A stretch of 64,000 bases of DNA from Trypanosoma brucei gambiense DAL972 (lineage: Eukaryota; Euglenozoa; Kinetoplastea; Trypanosomatida; Trypanosomatidae), in assembly GCF_000210295.1 (NCBI RefSeq), contig NC_026736.1, positions 1,018,022 to 1,082,021 on the forward strand, given 5' to 3'. Below, in pieces: positions 1 to 9,576 of the stretch. Within the stretch, counting starts at the first letter, position 1. The number at the start of each line of letters is the position of its first letter. A program made the position numbers and the translations under genes. Under the pieces are notes generated by a model that was not told the DNA's origin, did not search any database, and saw nothing but the letters and a program-made list of their open reading frames with translations.

Positions 1-356
1 CGCCGGAGCACAAGTTTGGCCTGCGGGCCAAACCTTTCCCGCAACAGCGCCTCCGCTTCTGGGAGTCCACAACCACCGTTGTCCGTGCCCACTTCTTCCA
101 CTGTTTCACCTGCAGTAAATAACTGCCGGCGCCCGTGAAGGAGGCAATCGGTCATCGGTGCCGTCACGAGTGGCAGATGAGAGCGCCTGATGGATGGGCT
201 TCGAGTGGAAGAGCTCACAGCTGCAGGACACGTGTGGGGGGACAAGGTGCGTAACAAAGCGTAACTACGGTTCCCTGCAAAGGCCCACGAACAGATGTTG
301 TGCGGTGTGATCAGGGGCAAGAAGGCCCTCCTCCGCACAAGCGTGCTAAAGGTCAT
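1..356 (-). CDS. 5' part of a gene leaving the window, mitochondrial-type leader (partial)
   Basis: The minus-strand frame is open from an ATG at 371 or 356 down to base 1 with no stop, so about 118-123 residues of an unfinished protein are visible. The N-terminus is rich in Arg, Ser, Thr and hydrophobics with no acidic residue in the first stretch (MTFSTLVRRRAFLPL), as in mitochondrial presequences. The later part becomes acidic and then reads GLPEAEALLRERFGPQAK. A sense-strand pyrimidine tract lies at about 389-416, and the first AG after it falls inside codons 2-3 of the longer frame. That favours the second Met (356) as start. I do not recognise the family; the C-terminus lies outside the window. 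Confidence 0.6.
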   Translation of the reverse strand, partial: MTFSTLVRRRAFLPLITPHNICSWAFAGNRSYALLRTLSPHTCPAAVSSSTRSPSIRRSHLPLVTAPMTDCLLHGRRQLFTAGETVEEVGTDNGGCGLPEAEALLRERFGPQAKLVLR

Positions 357-1595
357 GGTGCACCTCTTCATGTCATTGTGGGGTGGTAAAAAATAAAAAA
401 TGAAAAAAAAAACAAAAAAGAGAGTGTGTGACAGAAGTATGGAAACATTGAATCAAAGGAATAAATTCAAGTGGACGGCACACAGAACGAGAGAGCGCCA
501 ACCACAAAGGGTGACTAGAAATGAAAGTGTGTCTGGAACGCGACACAGCGGAACCGTAATGGGGTATTCTCAAAAAAAAAAAATAACTGGACAAACTGCC
601 GTTAGTACAAAAATTGAGTCGTCTATGTGCCTTAGTATGCAGCGCCCTTCCCTTTCGTTTTACCCCACCTTATTCGCCCCTAAGCCCCGTTTTCTTTACC
701 TAATTTTTTCCCCTCTATCTCTCTCTCTTTCCAATCCATCCTCTTACCACACAGTATTGTACGCTCAGTCAGCGATTACCGTGGCGCATAACTACCCCTT
801 CCACATCTACACGCGACGGTAAATCGTACATCAACACAGAAGAACAATAAAGAACAACGACAACGAAAATAAAATGACCACGCGTGCTAAAGCCGCTGCG
901 ACACAAATATAAACAAATATATATATATATATATATAAAGTACGGAGCTGCACCTACATACTCATGTCCTTCCTTTCATGTGTGCTGGTGTGCTGTGGCA
1001 CCTCCCATTGGGGATACGTGTGCGTTACGTTTTACTCCAAACGCCCGTGGGACGACATGCTTTAGGTGGTAACGTCACTCAGGAGGAGGCAAATAATTTT
1101 TTATTTGGCCTTCTTTTCTTTTTCACCCTCTCATTCACACACAACGCCAAGGAACGCTGTTAATCCCTTCTCTGAAAAGAGTCAGCACGCGCAGCCTACA
1201 CACAAGCATAGAGCCTACCCCCTCAATAAAAGGGAGAGGGATGGAGGAAACGAGATCACGTATTGACTGTAGCCACGAATTTCCGATGAGTTATGCCGCT
1301 GGCCTCTCATTCTTTCCTCTTCACTCTGTTTCCTCCTCCCTTTTCTCCATCTCCCCTATCTTCGTTCCCTTTGCGCACTGCCACTCCGCCATATATATAT
1401 ATATATATACATACGTGTGTGTATGCGTGCGCAAGTTCACCCACCCGCTATTCCTAACAGAGGAAAACAACACACCCCACTAATCATACCCAGTCGCCCA
1501 GCAGGCCACACTCGCATGGTCGAAAATAAATCGCGAATTAAAAATAAAAAAAGATATAAAAGAATGCATGCGTGGGGAGGGAAGGGTGCTGAATA
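357..1595. other. Intergenic region with (TA)n tracts
   Basis: This is the 3' flank of the ankyrin/NMT-like gene and the 5' flank of the partial gene. It holds sense-strand pyrimidine tracts (A/G tracts on the shown strand near 389-416 and 572-583) that could serve trans-splicing, and (TA)n runs at about 917-936 and 1391-1409. Short frames occur on both strands but are low-complexity and not convincing. No gene is seen. Confidence 0.6.
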
Positions 1596-3455
1596 CTAAA
1601 TGAAGAAGCATGGAATAGCTACCTTCGACATCGCCGTTGCCCGCACAGCGGCATCTGTGACGGCTCGCGGCATATACAAATACTCGCGGAGATGCAGCAG
1701 TTCCTCAAACATCGCTTTGCTGAGATCACTGTCCAGAAACCCAAACATATTCGGGATGAAAACGGTTTCGGCCTTTAGACTATAGGCGAGCGCCAGCACT
1801 TCCTCCGCCTTCGCAGGCCCTTTGAAGGAGCTGAACATGGCGTACACACAAACAGCGGCCAGCGGGTTCAATTCTTGAGACTCGCCTTTCCCCGCTCCTC
1901 CTGGGCGCAGCCGCAATACGACAACATCTGTAATCCCACCGCCTGTTGACGGTCTGTGTACAAACGAAGAAAAACCTTCCCCCACAATGGACGTGAGGAG
2001 GTCATCTACGGACTGGGTGAGGTAAGCCACATCAAACAAAGTTTCCGCCTGAGAGGTGATAAAGCTGTGCAGATGGTGTAACTGCTCGGTGTTCTTACGA
2101 TCAACGAGCTCCCATCTGGCACAACGGCCGGCATTATCACAAAAAGATTTAGTAAGTGCATTTTTAGTGATAATATCTGCACGGAGTACGTCATCGTACT
2201 GGAAAAAGTCGGGAAAAACTTCCGTAGCATACCGCCTCTTGAAGACGTGGCCGGGTGCTATAGACCTTCTCGACCACTTCACCAAACCAACGGCCGGAAT
2301 GGGGAGCTGAAGGTAACTGCGGAATACGGCAGTTGTTGCCCCACTGCTCAGCAGAAGTTTGTGCATCTCCTCCAGAAGCAGCGGCGTACGGTTGGCGCCT
2401 CTCAGAGCCGGGTGAAGCGCCAACTGCGTTATCAAAAAGGGGTTCTCAATACGAGCACCACCACTCTTGAGTGCGACGGAACCACCTAAAGGCACAGCCA
2501 TGACCAAACCAGAAATGTCCTCCTCTTTTCCGTCACCGTTATTCGGCTTCCGTAAGGCGCCAACTACTTTTGCACGCGGGAGAACAGCTGCAGTAACTGC
2601 TGGCTCAGCAGGGGGAAGCCAACTATGGAAACCATGCCCCTCCTGCGCAAGCTCCAACCCACTCAACGCGCGGAGGATCAAACTGTGGTGGGCATCCGTC
2701 AGCTGAGAGACGGTAATATCAGCACTAGCCGTGGCTGAGGCGGTACGCTCCGCTTTCCAAAATGCTCGCGGCCTGGAGTTTTCCTCAATAGGTGGGGCTG
2801 GCTTTGTCATCGTGAACCGAGGTGGCGGGACGGCAAACAACTCAAGTACCTCTTCATAGCTTTTAACAAGCTCCGCTGCCTGGGGAAACGTCTCAGCCAA
2901 AAGCTTCACGACGTCATTGTACTGATTCAGTGTCGCAATGTCCACTGGGGTCATTTTCTTTTCGTCCGTTGTGAAGGGAACATTGCTATCAATGAGGTGC
3001 TGAAGCAATGCAATATTTCCACTGTCCGCAGCGTAATGCATCGCGTTCCTTCCGTGGTTGTCCCTGAAAGTGGTGGGATCGGCGGAGGTAAGAGCAGCAA
3101 ACTCCCTGAAGGAAACAAGGTCCCCCATCTTGGCCAAACGCAACAACTCGAAATCTCCCACTATGCCCCGTCTCACGCATGGACTAGTTTCCAATGTGTG
3201 GCCCAATGGCTCCTCCATCGGTTCAGCAAACATACACACTCCAGCCGCATTTTCAGCTCCCGTAAAAAAGTCTTCGTCAGAATCATTGCTACACTCGGAG
3301 CCCTCATCATACCCGGGAACGTCTTCCTGCTGTTCATGTTGTTGGGCTCCTGCTGAAGCAGTTGAAGGGTGACCCCTCCCTTCCAGTTCGGAGCGCAGCT
3401 CACGCAGGCGAGCTTCCTTTGCTTTACGCTCCTCATCAGTCAATGGCGTCTGCAT
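1596..3455 (-). CDS. Ankyrin-repeat protein fused to a divergent N-myristoyltransferase-like domain
   Basis: 619 residues, ATG start. Residues 1-95 are charged and acidic. Residues about 100-190 contain ankyrin repeats (DNHGRNAMHYAADSGNIALL, then MTPVDIATLNQYNDVVKLL). Residues about 255-605 follow, block by block, the double-GNAT fold of N-myristoyltransferase (NMT). FHSWLPPAE lies at the position of the NMT W-L-PPG block. VVGAL...ISGLVMAVP matches the KLVGFISAVP strand. LALHPALRGANRTPLLLEE matches the CVHKKLRSKRLAPVLIKE motif. ITDVVVLRLRP matches TDFFSFYSLP, and EYLYMPR matches YYLYNWRCP. The C-terminus ends about 27 residues after that last block, as in NMT. Many family-invariant residues differ, so catalysis is doubtful. 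An acyl-CoA or peptide-binding pseudoenzyme, or an unusual GNAT, is the best reading. It is separate from the canonical single-copy NMT expected in trypanosomes. Confidence 0.75.
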   Translation of the reverse strand: MQTPLTDEERKAKEARLRELRSELEGRGHPSTASAGAQQHEQQEDVPGYDEGSECSNDSDEDFFTGAENAAGVCMFAEPMEEPLGHTLETSPCVRRGIVGDFELLRLAKMGDLVSFREFAALTSADPTTFRDNHGRNAMHYAADSGNIALLQHLIDSNVPFTTDEKKMTPVDIATLNQYNDVVKLLAETFPQAAELVKSYEEVLELFAVPPPRFTMTKPAPPIEENSRPRAFWKAERTASATASADITVSQLTDAHHSLILRALSGLELAQEGHGFHSWLPPAEPAVTAAVLPRAKVVGALRKPNNGDGKEEDISGLVMAVPLGGSVALKSGGARIENPFLITQLALHPALRGANRTPLLLEEMHKLLLSSGATTAVFRSYLQLPIPAVGLVKWSRRSIAPGHVFKRRYATEVFPDFFQYDDVLRADIITKNALTKSFCDNAGRCARWELVDRKNTEQLHHLHSFITSQAETLFDVAYLTQSVDDLLTSIVGEGFSSFVHRPSTGGGITDVVVLRLRPGGAGKGESQELNPLAAVCVYAMFSSFKGPAKAEEVLALAYSLKAETVFIPNMFGFLDSDLSKAMFEELLHLREYLYMPRAVTDAAVRATAMSKVAIPCFFI

Positions 3456-3989
3456 CGCTTGTGAGTTTCCACTTTTGCTTTTCGTCGTGTATTCGCCCCC
3501 TCTTTGTTTTTTTTATTTATCTATCTGATAACTTAAATGCTGCACAGGCGTTGTTCAAACCACACGGTAGTTACACAGCCAACCCTAAATGGGAGTTAGG
3601 GAAGGACAAAGAAAAAACAAAACGTCTTCCTAACGCCCACCAACGAGCACAATCCCTTCTCACCCTCTTACGCGTTCTTTTATTTTCTTTCCATGTATGC
3701 GATGTAGCGAATAGCAAAAGACAAAAAGAAAGTCATGAGAGGGGAAAAAAAAACAAGTGGATGCTTGGGGAAAAAACAATGCACAAGAGCATGGCAATGG
3801 TTGAACCCAACCGTGAAATGCTCAGGGCCGACGTAAAGGCACACCGCTGGCACCGACGGTCGTCAGCGCTTTGAAAACTCACACAGTCACCTCACACACG
3901 GAAAAGAGAATTGGAATCAGTCCACCAGGGAGTTGCTGCACTGTCTCACGTTCACTACCCCCGGCAAACAAAGTTCGCACCGACGGATA
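3456..3989. other. Intergenic region
   Basis: This is the 5' flank of the ankyrin/NMT-like gene and the 3' flank of the small membrane protein gene. Sense-strand pyrimidine tracts (A/G-rich on the shown strand at about 3600-3627 and 3717-3755) are candidate trans-splicing signals. No gene is seen. Confidence 0.5.
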
Positions 3990-4487
3990 TCAACCACTGC
4001 CGACCGATGAGCAAAACTTCTCGTTCTTTAGGCGTTCGGCCGGTGCGGTGATGGTGGTGGCACCGGGGACGTACGGTGTGTACTCCGGTGAAGGGACCGG
4101 CTCCACCGCCTCCAACAAAATATTAAGCGCTACAAGAAGTAGGGCTGCAGCAGCTGCGAAACCCCACACTATGTTCCAGTTGGTGAATTTGTCTGCGTCA
4201 ACAAGCTGTTGCTCTACCGCGGCCTGCTCCCTGATGCGAACCGCCTCCGAGCCAAGCTTCACACCGCCATGGCGTCGACTCACCTCCACCTTCTCTGGAT
4301 TCCGCCACTTCTTGGGACACGTGTTGTGCTCAATGAAGGCACATTTCGAACAAATAAGAGGGGCTGAAGGCGACGAACCGGCAAAGGCAGCAGCGCTGCC
4401 GCCGCCTCTGCTGCGCAACAAGCCACGCGGCACCAGGAAACCAGTCGTGCACGTGGCTAAGCAGCAACCTGCATTGCTCGAAAACAT
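3990..4487 (-). CDS. Small single-pass membrane protein, unknown function
   Basis: 165 residues from the first ATG; the open frame continues upstream only to a TTG, which is not used as a start here. The N-terminus (residues 1-30) is Cys, Ser and Arg-containing without acidic residues and could be a mitochondrial leader. A Cys-rich stretch follows (ICSKCAFIEHNTCPKKW), resembling a small metal-binding or disulfide motif. One clear transmembrane helix lies near residues 105-130 (IVWGFAAAAALLLVALNILL). The C-terminal tail is Pro and Thr rich. The family is not recognised. A 243-residue plus-strand frame covers the same DNA but goes against the direction of every other gene. Confidence 0.6.
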   Translation of the reverse strand: MFSSNAGCCLATCTTGFLVPRGLLRSRGGGSAAAFAGSSPSAPLICSKCAFIEHNTCPKKWRNPEKVEVSRRHGGVKLGSEAVRIREQAAVEQQLVDADKFTNWNIVWGFAAAAALLLVALNILLEAVEPVPSPEYTPYVPGATTITAPAERLKNEKFCSSVGSG

Positions 4488-4764
4488 TAATAACGCCCCA
4501 ACGAGAGTGCAAGCCCACCAATACGCGGGCAACAGTCTGTCGCACCTGCAGCCAGAGTCCAAGTGGGCAAAACATCGGATAATTAAGCGGGGAAAACGGT
4601 AGAGGGGAAAAGAAAGAAGATATCCTGCTGTAAACCGATACCAGTTTCACAAAATGGAAAACACGAAGTGATATTTAAACAACCAATAAACAACGGCTGG
4701 GCGTGGGTGGGAGAAAAATTTCTCTTCTTGCTACGCTTGCATCTTACAATTTTAAGCGAACAAA

Positions 4765-7335
4765 TCAGGGAGAGCTGCAGCATTGCTTCGCAATGCGTGA
4801 GCCGAACTGTATCGCACGCTTTTGCAGCCGTACAACGTCGCCAAGTCCCAATAGCGCGGCACAGCGCCTCAAAATTTTCTTGTCTCCTACACCGGGTGTG
4901 CCACCAGCCCCTGTAAAGCTACAGACCGACGACACGGCCAGTTCCAGCACCGAATCATCCACCGCCCCTGCTGAAGTGACACCAGTTTCATCAGATGGCG
5001 TGTGATGGTCGCTAGAGACAAGATGCTGGTGCGCCCCCGCCACCACTGCACCAAGCACAGCAAGTACTCCCTCATCCAGATAAGGATATCGACCCTCCCT
5101 GCCACTGTCACTCACCACCCGGTCGTCCCTGCCGAGGTTGCGTTCCCATAGCCGTGAAAAGTCGTGATCAAGTTCTCCAACAAGGCCGCGAATACCACGG
5201 CGCTCAAAAGCTCGACGGTGCCGCGTATAACCACCGAGTGTTTCGTCAGCACCCATCCCGAGCAACAGGACACGAGCTTCACATTCGTATTCTTCGACGC
5301 AGTAACCGAGCGGTGAATCTTCCTCGGTGATTTGCAGCCATTTAGCAGGCCGCGTGCGCTGTACCCGCGCCACGTCCTCATCCCGAACAAGCCTTATAGC
5401 CTTCGACGGTGCTTCGTTTCCTTTCGCGAACGCAACCAAACCAGCAAGTGATGCGTCATTCAAGTACTGTCCAAGTTTCTTGTAGCCGTACTGCGACAGC
5501 GTGGGGCGGAGCGCAGCGGCGTACTCTTTCCCTAGCGTCGACAAGAGAATGGGAGCAGTTGCGCATTCCCCACCAGACGCCTCCAACTCTTCTATCATGA
5601 CATCGATTAAAGGGGAAAACTTCGCAAATTTGCCACCGACTTCGTGACCAGACTCCATATCTGTGTTGGCGTCAGAGTTAGCCTCCCCTTCTGATAGTCG
5701 ATATAGCCTGTGCCGCAATTGATACGCCTTTCTTGCGGCAAGTTGCTCCGCAACCTGGCTGTCTTGCGTGATGCGTTGCATGCGACCCCGACCCCGTGCA
5801 GCGTGCCAGAGCGCGGTACCGATACTGATGTCAATATCGGTGTCTTTGGGAAATATGAGTCGTCGTATATGCGCATCATCGCTACCAACTGGCACGTCAA
5901 TCAGTACTAACCTCCACTCCCTCTGCGCCTGCGTTGCCGCCCCAACCGTCCCGTTAGCCTTATCGTTGGGTTCAACTGCCGGAAGCTGAAGAAGTTGCTC
6001 AACTGCGTTAAACGTTGCAAGCCTATCCGGTGTCAGTTCCGGGGCATCTCCGAAGGCCACGTTGATTAGTTCTATAGGCGTCGCTGTCGGCAAGACATAG
6101 TGGGCGATAGCGGCCAATATAGTGCTATCGATGCCCCCTGAGAACAAAACACCAATGGGCGTGGCCATATCACCACCACAGTGATCGGCGCGTACACGCA
6201 CTGAAACTGCCTCCCATAGGGCCGACAAATAGCTTGATGCAGCCCACATGCCGAACGCTGTCAATTCCTGCATCACGGCGTGGTGGGATGTCCTGCCTTT
6301 GTTCAAAAGGTACCTCAGCGTGTGCGGGTATTCTTCCTCCCTTCTGTTCAGTAACTGCGCTTGTACACCGCATGGTGGACGCACCAAAGGGTGGGCACAG
6401 TGACTCAATTTCCATGGGTAATGCGCCAACGACGATCCAACATTCGAGACCGCTGCCGCACTGAGAGTGAATAAGCCCGTGTTTGGGAGCTCCTTCCAAC
6501 AGCCGAACCGCAAGGAAGAGCAACCGTCCGCTGTAGGTGTATTATCCCCGTCGGTTCCCAAAACACCGTTTTCATTGTGGGTATCATTGCATTCGTACTT
6601 GCACCGCTTCCTTAGCTCCGACAGTCCGCTTCCTGCCGCGCAGTGGCCATCGTGTTCCACAGCAACGGAAGATATAACAAATTCCACCACCGATCCGCAT
6701 TCTGCCGACGCGGCCGTCGCTGCATGCGTCAGAAGCGATCGCCTCCCCAGTGGGTCTCGACCAAACATGAAAAGTTGCAGCAAATGAGCGTAGTAGACAA
6801 AAGCGAAGGGTCCTTTCACTTCCGTTTCCAGGAAACTCACACACAATTCTGCGAATGCAGCCTGCGCTACACTTAAGTTGTCTGCACGTACATGGTTGTC
6901 ACCGAATGTGCAGTCCTGGGAGATCGCGCTGCATTCACGCTCAAGCTGAAACAACCGGTTGCCAATGGCAGCGGTATCCGAATCACACGGTGCCAGCTGT
7001 ATGCTGCCGCCGAACACCTCCCCGTTCCATTGAAGAAATGACGGGCAAGTTGACTGATCACCACCGTTGCATTCGGTTACGAGGGACTCACTTCCTAATA
7101 GTAAAGGCTGCACCACTGGCTCGCTACCACCACGCAGTCGAAGTACGCCACTGGCAGCCTCCACAAATACATGTGCATTAACATGTCTCTTCAGCACTGA
7201 CCAGGCGTCGTGTCCACGTCGACGTACCGCCTCGAAGAGGGAAGTGCGTGACACATTGCCCTTTTTGCATAGTTTCACGTGGTAGTCATCACCTCTTACG
7301 TGCTGCGCATGGATTACGCAACCGATGCCACACAT
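4765..7335 (-). CDS. Asparagine synthetase domain-containing protein (ASNSD1-like)
   Basis: 856 residues when started at the Met of MCGIGC, so that Cys2 becomes the N-terminal nucleophile of a class II glutamine amidotransferase once Met is removed. In-frame ATGs at 7434 and 7356 lie upstream, but the sense pyrimidine tract ends near 7383 and the first AG after it is just past the 7356 ATG, supporting 7335. The amidotransferase-like part shows WNGEVFGG (about 103-110) and FGRDPLGRRSLL (about 191-202). The synthetase part shows the ATP PP-loop SGGIDST (about 399-405), then GMGADETLGGYTRH and YPYLDEGV. The C-terminal QKRAIQFGSRIAK is typical of the ASNSD1 subgroup rather than of bacterial AsnB. 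Inserted Gly/Asp-rich segments make it longer than usual. Whether it makes asparagine is unknown; ASNSD1 proteins have no firmly established reaction. Confidence 0.85.
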   Translation of the reverse strand: MCGIGCVIHAQHVRGDDYHVKLCKKGNVSRTSLFEAVRRRGHDAWSVLKRHVNAHVFVEAASGVLRLRGGSEPVVQPLLLGSESLVTECNGGDQSTCPSFLQWNGEVFGGSIQLAPCDSDTAAIGNRLFQLERECSAISQDCTFGDNHVRADNLSVAQAAFAELCVSFLETEVKGPFAFVYYAHLLQLFMFGRDPLGRRSLLTHAATAASAECGSVVEFVISSVAVEHDGHCAAGSGLSELRKRCKYECNDTHNENGVLGTDGDNTPTADGCSSLRFGCWKELPNTGLFTLSAAAVSNVGSSLAHYPWKLSHCAHPLVRPPCGVQAQLLNRREEEYPHTLRYLLNKGRTSHHAVMQELTAFGMWAASSYLSALWEAVSVRVRADHCGGDMATPIGVLFSGGIDSTILAAIAHYVLPTATPIELINVAFGDAPELTPDRLATFNAVEQLLQLPAVEPNDKANGTVGAATQAQREWRLVLIDVPVGSDDAHIRRLIFPKDTDIDISIGTALWHAARGRGRMQRITQDSQVAEQLAARKAYQLRHRLYRLSEGEANSDANTDMESGHEVGGKFAKFSPLIDVMIEELEASGGECATAPILLSTLGKEYAAALRPTLSQYGYKKLGQYLNDASLAGLVAFAKGNEAPSKAIRLVRDEDVARVQRTRPAKWLQITEEDSPLGYCVEEYECEARVLLLGMGADETLGGYTRHRRAFERRGIRGLVGELDHDFSRLWERNLGRDDRVVSDSGREGRYPYLDEGVLAVLGAVVAGAHQHLVSSDHHTPSDETGVTSAGAVDDSVLELAVSSVCSFTGAGGTPGVGDKKILRRCAALLGLGDVVRLQKRAIQFGSRIAKQCCSSP

Positions 7336-7654
7336 TCGCAGCCTTCTTTCTCCCATGCACGCACACGAATATGTAGACACAAAGAAAAAGAAAGGGGTGC
7401 AGACATTAAAGCAAAGGGAAGAACTGGGATGCATTCACGCCAGTAACGGACAGTCCTATGGTTACATACAGCAATGCACAGGTAACAAGTGCATCAAGAG
7501 GCGGCCCAGAGGCGAAATTAGATAGACAAGGTCCGAACATGGAAACAAAAAAAAAAACAGTACCAAAACGACGATATACAAACATATGGTTATTCATGCA
7601 TGTATTACATGTTAAACCAAATTAATTATACAAGCCGTTTTTATATCCTTACCA
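7336..7654. other. Intergenic region
   Basis: This is the 5' flank of the ASNSD1-like gene. It contains that gene's pyrimidine tract (about 7383-7400 on the shown strand as A/G) and an A tract near 7548-7558. No gene is seen. Confidence 0.5.
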
Positions 7655-8091
7655 TTAGTAGCTCCAAAGGTGAACCCATTGCCTTTCCATCAGAAACACA
7701 ATGTCATATCTAATTATAAGTTGCAAAAGCAACGTCACTGCGAGGTCCACCCCCACATCCGGGTTTAAGAACCATAACAGTGACAGCAAATCACGCGAAT
7801 CATTAAATATTAGCACCGTGTAAGCAACAAATAGCGCGGATATAAGCGCATCCGCTAGGTGAAGTGCATCAGAAAAGTGGGCAGGCAGCCGATTCACGTC
7901 ATTTTTCCACCAACTAAAACACACACGGCAAAACATAACATGAAAATAAAGAAGCAGCCTTGGCACCACCTTGTGGATAAAATGAGGGAGGAAACAGTTC
8001 GTAGATCCACAATACAACACTGAGGTAATGCGTTTGGAACACGCCACTCATTAACGTTCACCGAAGAAGCAAGAGGCAGTAAAGCCGGCAT
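7655..8091 (-). pseudogene. Possible frame-broken hydrophobic protein gene
   Basis: Two overlapping minus-strand frames each have coding-like, membrane-protein-like content. One starts at ATG 8091 (MPALLPLASSVNVNEWRV) and ends at 7894. The other is open before 8000 and continues to 7655 (LHLADALISALFVAYTVLIF, then VGVDLAVTLLLQLIIRYDIV). A single frameshift between about 7900 and 8000 would join them into about 145 residues with at least two membrane segments. A poly-T tract on the sense strand (8101-8111 as A) is followed by TAG just before ATG 8091, so the stretch could be spliced. The family is unknown. It may be a decayed gene, two short frames by chance, or a sequencing error. Confidence 0.25.
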
Positions 8092-8911
8092 GACTACGAA
8101 AAAAAAAAAAGAAACGAAATAGCCGTTCCCAGCCAGAGTGGCACACTTCAAAACATGACACAATGCATCCTCCCTCACTTGCCAAAGTAAGAGCAGGAAG
8201 ATCGAGAATTACAGAATGTACGATGCTCGAATAAAATTGCCATTTACAAGTTTACATACCCTTTTCTCTTTGTTATTTCCCTCCTTTTAATCACATATCA
8301 GCTGCTTACCATCATTTTATTCCTTAGACCTTCCAGAATCCCCACACCCCACGCCCCTTTAAGGTTAAGGGACATTAATAAACAATTTTTGAGCATAAGC
8401 AGTTCCAGCGGAGGACTCAAGAGCCTCAAAAGGCCATCCCACTAACCTATAAATTCCACACCCCAAGTGTCAACAGCAGCATTTCCACACACACACAAAA
8501 AAAAAACGTAGCAGCGGGAACGCCAATGAGCAGGAGATACCAAAAATGGAATAAACAGCGAGTGACTGCAACCAGACAGCACACGACAACCATTCAAAAC
8601 GTATTTAAAAAACATTATATATTCATTCCCACTACCTTTACGCAACAACAACATCAGCAATATATCCCCAACAAGATTTCGAAATTTATACAACAAAACA
8701 GAGAATAAAAGGCAATATATATACATATGTATAAGCCACGCAAAAAAAAAAGTATATGTAAAAAGGATTATAAACAAATCATTAATAAAACTAAGGCCAA
8801 ATAAACATACTACACACCAGCATAATTGATAAAAACGAGAACCGTAACACAAACTCAATTAAAAAAACAGTAACTTACAATACAAGAGATCAACGACACA
8901 AAACATTTTGT
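8092..8911. other. AT-rich region left of the transporter stub
   Basis: AT-rich sequence without a supportable gene. Frames present (for example 8442-8858 minus) start at non-ATG codons and have a low-complexity character. Homology to the transporter array stops abruptly at about 8912, so this stretch is the left border of the array. Confidence 0.5.
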
Positions 8912-9046
8912 TTACCCAAAACGATACGTCTCCTGCAGATGTGCCGCAAAAACAGAGAATCCGTAAGTCGATGATACAACAAGACCAGCATAAACTCCTG
9001 CCATCAGCATGCGTACTCGCGCAAGGTCATCGACAAGGTAAACCAT
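8912..9046 (-). pseudogene. Truncated sixth copy of the pyruvate-transporter gene (44-codon stub)
   Basis: Starting at ATG 9046 the sequence encodes the same first residues as the array's second and third genes (MVYLVDDLARVRMLMAGVYA, then GLVVSSTYGFSVFAAHL). It then diverges (QETYRFG) and stops at TAA 8912-8914, after 44 residues instead of about 590. The 5' flank (9047-9300) is near-identical to that of the full copies, including the presumed trans-splice tract, so the stub could still be made into mRNA. It is best read as the end product of unequal recombination at the downstream edge of the array. Confidence 0.85.
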
Positions 9047-9300
9047 AACTGCAGGGACTGCGGGTCGGTTTGTTCTGAGTGGAAGTGCACAAGTAGTAGC
9101 TCTATTTTACTCTTTGTGTGGAAACATTTGTCAGGTAAAGAAGAAAAATGAGTGATAAGAGTGTTAGAAAAGGAATCCATAGAGAGGTAAAGGGAAGCAC
9201 TGATATGTATCACTGCCGTGTTGCAACGGCTTCGTGACGGAAAAAACAAAGGTTTCGCAGAGACTGGGAAACTGACCACGTAAAATCATTCAAATAGCGT
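9047..9300 (-). repeat. Array 5'-flank repeat, unit 1 (before the stub)
   Basis: About 254 bp, near-identical to 11365-11626, 13624-13879, 15960-16214 and 18231-18490. On the sense strand it carries a pyrimidine-rich tract (A/G-rich on the shown strand at about 9127-9175). The first AG after it is near 9112, predicting a 5' untranslated leader of roughly 65 nt. Unit differences are single bases and a GA microsatellite of variable length. Confidence 0.8.
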
Positions 9301-9319
9301 TTTATTTTTACCACAAGGT

Positions 9320-9576
9320 GGAAGAGCGAAACGTGGCTGCCTGCTCACACGAACAAAACACTCTAAGGTAAAACAAAATCCACCCATCAACCACTAAGAG
9401 TGATCAAATGGCACACCCTCTTGCTTGCAAGAAGCAACACAATGTGGGAGTGAGGAGCAATTATTATATTGATTAGTCACATCAAGGATAAATTCAACGT
9501 AACAAGATTTATGAGATAGAGGCAAATGCATATTTTCAATTTAGAGTTCAGGTACGGCAACAGCTGTAAAACAACC
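9320..9576 (-). repeat. Array 3'-flank repeat type A, unit 1
   Basis: About 257 bp, near-identical to 13912-14171 and 18508-18767, so shared by the first, third and fifth transporter genes counted from the left. Genes two and four have unrelated 3' flanks. This unit lacks a 3-bp TAG duplication near 9475 that the other two carry. These flanks are probable 3' untranslated regions, which in trypanosomes control mRNA level by life stage. Confidence 0.8.

Noticed and set aside
3871..4602. 243-codon plus-strand frame
   Set aside because: It runs antisense to the small membrane protein gene, against the direction of all other genes, and has no recognisable domain.
8442..8858. 138-codon minus frame
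   Set aside because: It starts at TTG and is AT-rich low-complexity sequence.
9004..9279. 91-codon minus frame upstream of each transporter copy (also near 11322, 13581, 15917)
   Set aside because: It repeats only because the 5' flanks are near-identical. It lies mostly upstream of the predicted splice site, and the GA microsatellite breaks it in the copy at 18188-18477.
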